NCBI RefSeq assembly: GCF_002224675.1
Contig: NZ_NMPZ01000015.1
Coordinates: 1-64,000, forward strand
DNA length: 64,000 nucleotides
From: Segatella copri
Lineage (GTDB): Bacteria; Bacteroidota; Bacteroidia; Bacteroidales; Bacteroidaceae
Reading direction: 5' to 3'
Shown here: positions 58,213 to 64,000 of the stretch, piece after piece
Numbering within the stretch: the stretch's first letter is position 1
How the letters are laid out: the number at the start of each line of letters is the position of its first letter
The notes under the pieces: model-generated
Told to the model about the DNA's origin: nothing
What the model saw: the letters and a program-made list of their open reading frames with translations, nothing else
Databases searched by the model: none
Translations under genes and position numbers: made by a program

Positions 58213-58763
58213 TATTCTTTTAATTTAAAATTCAGAGTTTGATTATCATTATCTATCGTAATGGTAGCTAATCGATTCAACACCTCATTTCCTAATAATA
58301 AAGGCGCATTGATATTAGCCGAAACTACTGCCTGAACATTGGGACAAGTTATCTGATCATCAATAACAACTTCCCTCAGATTCACAACCATATTCTCTAC
58401 AATAGAACCGTCTGCAACTTGTGAGTTAGCCATACCTAGAACATCCTCATCTGTAAGTTTACCCTTCTCATAAAGGTACCTAGCCTCAGCTATAGATATC
58501 AATGTACTAGAACAACCTGTATCGAAAATCATATCTAAACCGACACCATTAACAGCAACCCTAACATACTTCACCCCATTCTTTTCACGAAAAGGCACAA
58601 TAATCTCTTTACTTCCAGGCTTTATATTTTCTTCGGATATTGAAGAAGAATCTACCTGTTCCTCTTCAAAATCCGAAGTATCTACATAGACTGGACGTTT
58701 CTTTTCCTTTGCGCAACTCATCAACAAAGGAAAGAGTAATATAAGAACCAAACGTCTATCCAT
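58212..58763 (-). CDS. Retropepsin-like aspartic peptidase lipoprotein
   Basis: 183 aa. Lipobox LLMSC. After an acidic linker, one retropepsin domain: YVRVAVNGVGLDMIFDTGCSSTLISIAEARYL with catalytic D81-T-G, flap region LGMANSQVADGSIVENMVVNLREVVIDD, and closing APLLLGNEVLNRLATITIDN. Such single-domain enzymes work as dimers. Location: lipid-anchored in the envelope. Coupled by TAATG junctions on both sides, so a fixed part of the cassette. DTGC rather than DTGA is a small variation seen in bacterial members. Confidence 0.87.
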   Translation of the reverse strand: MDRRLVLILLFPLLMSCAKEKKRPVYVDTSDFEEEQVDSSSISEENIKPGSKEIIVPFREKNGVKYVRVAVNGVGLDMIFDTGCSSTLISIAEARYLYEKGKLTDEDVLGMANSQVADGSIVENMVVNLREVVIDDQITCPNVQAVVSANINAPLLLGNEVLNRLATITIDNDNQTLNFKLKE

Positions 58764-59995
58764 TATTTTCTAGTATTGCCAGTTTGATTATTTGTTTTTT
58801 TTGAGTCTTGAACCTGAGAATCCGTCTTACTCACACTTCTCATCATTTTAAAAATGGAGCGCTGATTAGACTCAACACGTTTATTTTGTTTATGCAAACA
58901 ATCTACCTGATCAACTACTCCGCTAATTTTTGTTTTTATCTGATATCCCAAGACACATACCATACCAAGTAATACTAATAGGAGTACCGGGGTTAATGCT
59001 TTACGAAAAAACGAAAAAAAGGAAAATTTCTCTTTTTTCTTTTTCGTTGATACCACTGGAGGTTGAACATTCGTATTCTCATCTTTGGAAAGAGGAACTA
59101 TCTCACCCAACAGCTTCACAAGCGTTGCCAAAGGATTCTTAATCTCTGTTACCACCACTTCTATCTTACGCAATTTACCTTGCTGACGAATAGTAGCTTC
59201 CATTTGTCGAATCTGATTCAGCAAACTATTTATTTTATCATCCTTTTCCTTCATCTCACTTTGCAATGCAGACATAGAAGAAGTCATTTCTTGCAGTTTA
59301 CGAGATAAAGATTTTTTATCTTCAGATGCGATTTCACGCTCTTGAAGAATTTGCTGGTTACATTGCTTTTGCACAATATCCATCTGCTTATCATACCCAT
59401 TCTTCAATTCTGCAACTTTCTTCGAAGCATAATATGGTGACAAGGCTATACGAGAGTAGGAAGAAACACATTTCATCACATCTTCTTGTGAATAGTCATA
59501 CAAATTAAGAGCAACAGTTGATTTACCACCTTCAGACATTACTTTTGGAATTTGCAGAAAACTTGTACTTCCAAAACTAGTCTGTATCAAACCAAAAACT
59601 TTGTTTTGAATATCTTTCAATACATCGGAAAAATTCCCAAAATCACCAATTTTATATTGTACTCTATCCTTAACTATCTGTAAAATAGAACCTACGATAT
59701 GATTACGATATACCAAAGACAAAATTTGATACATCGCAATATAATCTAAGCAATAAGCATCCATACGAAGAGTCATTCCAAAGTAACCTCCAGAACGTCC
59801 ATTCACGTCAATCGTATTAGAAACCAAATATGTATAGTACACAAAATTAGCACCATTTAGGCTTCGTGAGTAAATATACATTTTCTCCACATCAGTCTTA
59901 CCATCATAAAACTGACCTAAAAAGTTCTTTTCCTCACTTTTTCCCCAAAAACTTTCTCCTTTGGGTACACCATGAATAAAAAATTCAACATCCAT
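58763..59995 (-). CDS. Coiled-coil single-pass membrane protein next to the GTPase
   Basis: 410 aa. N-terminal domain 1-180 (MDVEFFIHGVPKGESFWGK ... NFVYYTYLVSNTIDVNGRSGGYFGMTLRMDAYCLDYIAMYQIL), long coiled coil about 195-272, basic stretch STKKKKEKFSFFSFF, TM about 336-356, and a short extracytoplasmic tail with a further coil. The N-domain recalls, without proof, the N-terminal domains of GTPase-associated (GAP1-type) proteins. Starts 4 nt after the GTPase stop, which fits a direct GTPase partner or effector. Confidence 0.75.
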   Translation of the reverse strand: MDVEFFIHGVPKGESFWGKSEEKNFLGQFYDGKTDVEKMYIYSRSLNGANFVYYTYLVSNTIDVNGRSGGYFGMTLRMDAYCLDYIAMYQILSLVYRNHIVGSILQIVKDRVQYKIGDFGNFSDVLKDIQNKVFGLIQTSFGSTSFLQIPKVMSEGGKSTVALNLYDYSQEDVMKCVSSYSRIALSPYYASKKVAELKNGYDKQMDIVQKQCNQQILQEREIASEDKKSLSRKLQEMTSSMSALQSEMKEKDDKINSLLNQIRQMEATIRQQGKLRKIEVVVTEIKNPLATLVKLLGEIVPLSKDENTNVQPPVVSTKKKKEKFSFFSFFRKALTPVLLLVLLGMVCVLGYQIKTKISGVVDQVDCLHKQNKRVESNQRSIFKMMRSVSKTDSQVQDSKKTNNQTGNTRK

Positions 59996-59999
59996 TTTA

Positions 60000-60953
60000 T
60001 TATCCTCTTATTCGTTTAACAAAAGTTCTCCAGAGCATTCTCGGATACACATCATGTCCCTCTTCGAATGTCAGTTGACCATCTGCCGCTTTTGAGAAGT
60101 CTCCAGTTTGAAAAGGGCAGAAATCAAAATTAAACGGGTTCCATAATTTTGTTATAGGATTCTGATTTTTGAATGGCACAAAGATGTTTGGATACCAATA
60201 ATCAGTATTCTTTAATGCTAATTCTAACTTAACATTACCAGGACCAACTACAAAATCCGTCTCATCAACCTTATTGAGGACAAAAACAACTTTATCAGAA
60301 GGTGTTATTCTGGTCTTCAATTTGCGAATTTTACTTACATAATTATTTCTTGCCATTTGATCCATGCGCTCATTGGTCTTAGCAGGCTCTAACATTATTG
60401 CCCAAATCTTTCGATTATCACTATTAATGATTGCATTGACATACTTTGGAAAATCTTCATGAGGACTTTCCGGCTTGAAATAATACTCACCAGGTCCTTC
60501 CAAAATTTGACATATTGTTCTTCCTTCATGCAAAACCTTTACCAACATAAAGTTGATACCACTTGTTGAAGCAGCTGCATCTTCGCTATTTATCATCGAG
60601 TCAAAATTATCGCACATCTCCTTATAATGTCTATCAAAGCTTGGACGAAAAGACTCATCTGGGCGAACAGTATAGCCTTCCTTTTGCAAAAAACGTGACA
60701 AACGAATCAAAGTCATTGTTTTACCACAAGCTGGTGGACCAAACAAAACTATGACAGGAGTATCTCTATCAGCAATCGTAACCTTTATTTTATTGGGGTC
60801 ATTCAATTCTTCCACACTCATACCCTTATCATCTATCTCAGAAGCATTGGTATTCACATCAGACAAAGGATTACTATTAAGAGTATCCTTATTTTCAGTA
60901 TCAACAACAGGCACCTTAACCTCTGCTGGTTCTCCAAAATTTATATCTGCCAT
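60000..60953 (-). CDS. P-loop GTPase-like protein
   Basis: 317 aa, soluble. An acidic, Asn/Asp-rich head (1-60) precedes the G domain: Walker A/G1 GPPACGKT at 72-79, possible G3 in QILEGPGEYYF (E in place of D), and G4 NKVDE at 227-231 after VVFVLN. NKxD gives guanine specificity. A C-terminal region (WNPFNFDFCPFQTGDFSKAADGQ) is unlike Era/Ras families. Predicted molecular switch of the cassette; it does not match the common translation GTPases. Confidence 0.83.
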   Translation of the reverse strand: MADINFGEPAEVKVPVVDTENKDTLNSNPLSDVNTNASEIDDKGMSVEELNDPNKIKVTIADRDTPVIVLFGPPACGKTMTLIRLSRFLQKEGYTVRPDESFRPSFDRHYKEMCDNFDSMINSEDAAASTSGINFMLVKVLHEGRTICQILEGPGEYYFKPESPHEDFPKYVNAIINSDNRKIWAIMLEPAKTNERMDQMARNNYVSKIRKLKTRITPSDKVVFVLNKVDETDFVVGPGNVKLELALKNTDYWYPNIFVPFKNQNPITKLWNPFNFDFCPFQTGDFSKAADGQLTFEEGHDVYPRMLWRTFVKRIRG

Positions 60954-60978
60954 TTTATTTAAAATTAATAGGTGAAAC

Positions 60979-62040
60979 TTACATCATTTCTCTTTTTTTG
61001 AAAGCAATATCAAAGAATATAAACGCAGCAACATCAACCAAAATAGAAATTACTATCCAGAATGCAAATCCATGACCAGCATATTGACCTTTCAAGAAAT
61101 CTTCCCAAACGTCAAAAACACTAATCATTCTCTTGACTTTAGTTACAGGATTATCTGCAGTATATAACATTTCGTCTTCCTTTGAAGAGAAATTAACAAA
61201 ATCCTTATTCTTTTTTATCGTATTATACCCTTGATTCAATTTATCACAAACATCCTTAATATCGTCAGCATCATTCAAATCAATGGTACCATTATCTATA
61301 GATGACTTAACTATATGCAAATTCTGCTCTATAGCTTTTGTCTCCTTCAAATTTTCTGCATTAGGCGTCATGATATTGTTCATAATATTGTTTGCTCTGG
61401 AATCAGCCAATATATAGAACTTCGTACGATAGGCATCACACAATTTTTGTCTATCCTGCTTTGAAGTTCCCTTAATCGCCAATGGTTCCAATTTATCAAC
61501 ACATAATAATTTTGCAAACTTACGGAATATTTCTTTAGATTTAGGACCAAAGCCAGGATTTGCCTCATTCATAATTTCAGCCTCCAATTCTCCCAACAAG
61601 GCGTCTAAACTATTTTTCAGTTCATTTACCTTCAAGGATGCCTGCTTCTTATTATTGCTATTATTCTTTATTTGTCCCAAATAACCACATGTTGTTGAGA
61701 TGTCAGTCGTAACCTTATCATTGATTACTGTACGATAAAAAAAAGTATGAGTATTGGTTGGCAAACTACATACAAGCCAAAAAACTACAAGAATGATTAT
61801 GCCTAAAACAAGATTCATTCCTCTCTTTTCCATATAAATCTTTTGATTCAAACTATCTACTATCATTTTAGTTCCCAAGGAGGCTATAACAAAAAAGCAA
61901 ACAGTTACAATCCAACACATAATTGTTGGCCAAGAAGACAACAGCAAATGCAAAGATTCTGCTGTCGCCCAACAACTCACAGAGGCTAAAGCCAAAAAAG
62001 CTACAATAGAAAAGAGCTTCAAATAATTTGTCTGATTCAT
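60979..62040 (-). CDS. Four-TM membrane protein, first gene of the GTPase cassette
   Basis: 353 aa. TM about 8-27, 37-59, 76-96 and 325-346; between TM3 and TM4 a soluble helical domain of about 220 residues (KVNELKNSLDALLGELEAEIMNEANPGFGPKSKEIF ... ENLKETKAIEQNLHIVKSSID) which by the positive-inside rule should face the periplasm. Ends in KKREMM. No family recognised. 25 nt before the GTPase gene. Could be the sensor or the channel-like part of the system. Confidence 0.78.
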   Translation of the reverse strand: MNQTNYLKLFSIVAFLALASVSCWATAESLHLLLSSWPTIMCWIVTVCFFVIASLGTKMIVDSLNQKIYMEKRGMNLVLGIIILVVFWLVCSLPTNTHTFFYRTVINDKVTTDISTTCGYLGQIKNNSNNKKQASLKVNELKNSLDALLGELEAEIMNEANPGFGPKSKEIFRKFAKLLCVDKLEPLAIKGTSKQDRQKLCDAYRTKFYILADSRANNIMNNIMTPNAENLKETKAIEQNLHIVKSSIDNGTIDLNDADDIKDVCDKLNQGYNTIKKNKDFVNFSSKEDEMLYTADNPVTKVKRMISVFDVWEDFLKGQYAGHGFAFWIVISILVDVAAFIFFDIAFKKREMM

Positions 62041-62107
62041 ATTTTATAAATTTTAAAACAAACCATTTGACTCCTAATGGCATAATTATTAAGTTTTTAA
62101 GCATATA

Positions 62108-62202
62108 CAAAAAACGTGGAGCCAGTCTGTCACTCGTTCCACTGTGTAAAGGCTCTCGCATTGCCCTATCTGCCGAAACGAGCAACGCAGAAAGCCCCAC
62201 GT
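62108..62202 (-). ncRNA. Rod-shaped RNA or attenuator before the GTPase cassette
   Basis: Minus strand: ACGTGGGGC at the 5' side pairs with GCTCCACGT at the 3' side, followed by TTTTTTG; inside, TCTG/CAGA and GCTCGTTTC/GGAACGAGT extend the rod and GGGC/GCCT caps it. About 95 nt. The -7 box ends about 5 nt upstream of its 5' end and the first cassette gene starts about 70 nt beyond its T-run. It does not carry the SRP RNA GGAAG-AAGCAG loop, so it is not 4.5S RNA. Confidence 0.6.
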
Positions 62203-62207
62203 AGATG

Positions 62208-62215
62208 CAAATATA
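62208..62215 (-). promoter_or_regulatory. -7 box TATATTTG for the rod RNA/cassette
   Basis: Minus-strand TATATTTG, perfect to TAnnTTTG. No clean -33 element at 19-21 nt. Confidence 0.6.
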
Positions 62216-62515
62216 GTTTCCCCTCCCTACCAACGAATGAAACATCCGAAGCCAAAGAGGGCTGTATATAATACACCCCATAGGGCGTCCCCGTTGCTTT
62301 GTTTTTGACAGATAGATGGAATTTGCGAGATTCTTACACAGTCAAAACCAAAGCGTACAGTTACGCCTTTTATGTATATGTACATTCCTCACTTTTTACC
62401 CCCTAAGGAGCAGTAAAGAATAGACATTGCAAAAATATAAAATTATCTTGATTTCTCCAAACTTTTAACTAGTTTTTTTATCCTATGCCTTTTTTTTCTT
62501 TATTTTTTTTCAATT
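62216..62515. other. Gene-free region, 300 bp
   Basis: AT-rich towards 62515 with T-runs (62475-62510). No gene, repeat or hairpin I can support; a minus-strand frame 61868-62281 is a shadow. Confidence 0.5.
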
Positions 62516-62857
62516 TTAGTTCTTCACCACCGCCCCCTTTCTCGTATTCACCAAGAAATTACCGAGCGATGACTTCACCTGATACACGCCATTCTTGGCA
62601 CTCACTAACATTGCCGATATTCCCATAAAGCAGATGCCGCCATTTTTCTTCTCAATGGTGTACTTTCCGAAAGGAGTAGCTACGATGATGTGATGCTTGG
62701 TATTCTCAACCACACCATACACTGTGCCGGATGGAGCCTGCTTTACCTGCTCGGCTACGCTCTTTACGGCATTTGCCACATCGGTGTTGTTACTCTTTGC
62801 AAAACTGGTTGTGGTGGCAGCTACTACCATCATCAACGAAATCATAATCTTCTTCAC
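62516..62857 (-). CDS. Small secreted hypothetical protein
   Basis: 113 aa. Signal peptide MKKIMISLMMVVAATTTSFA. Mature part: helix DVANAVKSVAEQVKQAPS then beta strands (GTVYGVVENTKHHIIVATPFGKYTIEKK, NGVYQVKSSLGNFLVNTRKG). Probably periplasmic. Unknown family; separated from the cassette by 476 bp, so an independent gene. Confidence 0.72.
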   Translation of the reverse strand: MKKIMISLMMVVAATTTSFAKSNNTDVANAVKSVAEQVKQAPSGTVYGVVENTKHHIIVATPFGKYTIEKKNGGICFMGISAMLVSAKNGVYQVKSSLGNFLVNTRKGAVVKN

Positions 62858-62885
62858 ACCTTATTATATATTAAAGGGTTATACT

Positions 62886-63025
62886 TCATAACCAAATCTG
62901 ATCGGCATCAACCTCAAAATAATGATGAGCTATGATATCACGTAACCCTTTCACATTTTTCCAATCAATTTCAGGATGAGTTGTAAGAAGTTCTCCATTA
63001 GTTAAGTATATCCAATGCTACATAT
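62886..63025 (-). pseudogene. 3' remnant of a HepT-like (DUF86) toxin gene
   Basis: Minus-strand frame HWIYLTNGELLTTHPEIDWK, NVKGLRDIIAHHYFEVDADQ, IWL-stop. PEIDW..V.GLRD.IAHHYFEVD is the HepT signature including the RxxxxH-type RNase motif (RDIIAHHY). The upstream part and any MNT antitoxin are missing. Confidence 0.75.
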
Positions 63026-63065
63026 TTAATCTTCATCTCTGATAATCAACTTATTAAGTGTGAAA

Positions 63066-63133
63066 GGAGAATATCAACACAGGATACAGCTTCCACTCCT
63101 TATCCAGCTTGTCGATAGCAAGCCCCTTGAACG
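63066..63133 (-). pseudogene. Scrap of an AAA/PDDEXK_9 gene
   Basis: Encodes FKGLAIDKLDKEWKLYPV, matching FKGLAIDKLEKEWKQYPV of the intact gene at 46233-47819. About 20 codons only. Confidence 0.82.
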
Positions 63134-63930
63134 ATACAAGCAAAGGAATTGCTCCGTCTTTGCAATCCGTCGTAATAATAAGCCACTTTCAAAAACACTC
63201 TTCACTCTTCACAAATATGGTATAAGTATTTGTATATAAGGAATTTGTACGGGTGAAGAGTAGTGCGCTACTCTTCACCTCTCTTCACCCCCAAAAAATC
63301 TGCATCATCTGCGAAATCTGCGTGACTTTCTTCTAAGACCGAACAGGGCGAGCTTCCATTTCAATTTCGTGCGTAACCCTAAGGTGAAGAGTGGTGAAGA
63401 GTGATGCGTAACTCTTCACCTCTCGCAACCCCAGTGTTTATCGGGGTTTCAGCCGATTTGGTGAAGAGTGAAGAGTAAAAAGCGAGTGGTTGTTTTACCA
63501 GCTCCCGACGTATCGTTTTGTGCCTGGCAATGGCAGGTTATTGCCCTGGTAAAGGGCAATGTTATGCCATAGTGAGGCAATAAGCGCTACAAGCCGTTTT
63601 ACGCATCGTCAGTACTATCATAACAACCTCTCAGTAACGTCTTTGCGCCTTGTAAATACTATCGTTGTTGCTTGTAAGTACTATCATTGTTGCATCGGTT
63701 TTACGTAAAAAGTCTTCGGAGTAACCTTAACTTGTTACCGGAAGAATTAATGTTATAAGCCGGAGAAGCCTATATCTTCAGCCGCACAACAGCTGTTGTG
63801 CGCTTGCATAACAGCTGATATGCGCTCGCCCACCACCTGTTGTGCAAGCGGATATCAGCTGGTGGGCGATGAGTTATTGGATATAACGGATGCTTGACAT
63901 CATTCATCAAGCATCCGTTTTGCAAATCAC
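63134..63930. repeat. Gene-free stretch packed with different repeats
   Basis: (1) GAAGAGT-based palindromes at about 63255-63282 (GGTGAAGAGTAG / CTACTCTTCACC, 4-nt loop) and 63392-63420. (2) 9-nt words as in the ravA insertion at 63300-63330. (3) direct repeats TTGTAA(A/G)TACTATC(G/A)TTGTTGC near 63650-63692. (4) interleaved palindromes at 63783-63868, e.g. CGCACAACAGCTGTTGTGCG. (5) GGATGCTTGA...TCAAGCATCC at 63888-63916, a hairpin past the stop of the next AAA gene. No gene seen. Confidence 0.75.
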
Positions 63931-64000
63931 CTACTTCATTTTCCACCCATCAATGGTTCCCGTCTTCGATGAGAAGTTGCAGCCTATCTGATAAATCTTT
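63931..64000 (-). CDS. AAA/PDDEXK_9 ATPase, C-terminal end only (cut by window)
   Basis: The last 22 codons and stop (KIYQIGCNFSSKTGTIDGWK and on) are almost identical in DNA to 46233-46303. The gene continues beyond 64000. Same strand as the intact copy, 17.7 kb away. Confidence 0.88.
   Translation of the reverse strand, partial: KIYQIGCNFSSKTGTIDGWKMK

Noticed and set aside
62108..62202. 4.5S/SRP RNA or 6S RNA
   Set aside because: The SRP GGAAG...AAGCAG loop is absent and the length is too short for 6S RNA.
61868..62281. 137-codon minus-strand frame across the rod RNA
   Set aside because: Overlaps the four-TM gene in another frame and the RNA structure; no family signal.

Overview
The window looks like a chromosome segment of a gut Bacteroidota, most likely Prevotella/Segatella (P. 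copri-like). The support is direct: many genes are preceded by the Bacteroidota -7 box TAnnTTTG, often about 20 nt after a TTG/TTTG, and the gene content is typical of that group (OMP_b-brl_3 barrel, FimB/Mfa2-like lipoprotein, GH20, BACON domain, an NBU-type mobilizable element, AAA/PDDEXK_9 and AAA/DUF4143 ATPases, hipBA remnants). No rRNA, tRNA or CRISPR array was seen.

Layout. 0-5.2 kb (- strand): HAD phosphatase, then a secreted protein, sensor kinase, response regulator and glycerate kinase in one run; a divergent outer-membrane barrel follows at 5.4-7.5 kb. 7.7-11.1 kb: Hsp20, a copper-type P-ATPase that lacks the usual nucleotide-binding domain, and an internally deleted Rpn-type nuclease. 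11.1-12.3 kb is gene-free and full of repeats, including a long nested palindrome. 12.4-19.4 kb: thioesterase, a second two-component pair, an MgtA-type ATPase and a porin-like protein. 19.4-34.5 kb: AAA/DUF4143 ATPase behind three palindromes spaced exactly 40 bp, fimbrial-anchor-like lipoprotein, GH20 hexosaminidase with a rhamnose-mutarotase-like gene, carboxylesterase, NlpE-like lipoprotein, TerC, a MoxR/VWA pair (RavA-ViaA-like) around a C-GCAxxG-C-C protein, asd, and an orphan HipB-like regulator. Two short remnants of lost genes (PafA-like phosphatase, GH16) lie between them.

34.78-42.66 kb is an integrative mobilizable element of NBU type (tyrosine integrase, small hypothetical, SF3-like helicase, primase, MobV relaxase) that has split the ogt gene; both halves of ogt remain at the junctions. 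Its cargo is a cysteine-peptidase-like lipoprotein with a small secreted protein, next to a 113-bp MITE-like element. After it come NhaC, a DUF4186 protein and decayed hipBA.

46.2-64.0 kb is an accessory island bracketed by two same-direction copies of an AAA/PDDEXK_9 gene (one intact, one cut by the window end, plus an internal scrap). It holds a LytTR regulator with a membrane-anchored phosphodiester-glycosidase-like protein, an envelope operon (alpha/beta hydrolase, L,D-transpeptidase, archaemetzincin-like lipoprotein), a duplicated GH25-lysozyme remnant plus promoter driving a lysozyme-like reading frame interrupted only by two amber codons, a toxin-antitoxin-like pair, and a tightly packed six-gene operon (62.04 to 56.14 kb).

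That operon is the best candidate for an undescribed system: a four-TM protein, a P-loop GTPase, two single-pass membrane proteins with similar cytoplasmic N-terminal domains and coiled coils (one ending in MORN-like repeats outside the membrane), a retropepsin-like lipoprotein, and a secreted BACON-like protein. My inference is that a cytoplasmic GTPase switch is coupled through the inner membrane to periplasmic proteolysis or envelope remodelling. A rod-shaped RNA with its own promoter and a T-run sits just before it and may be an attenuator or an independent sRNA.
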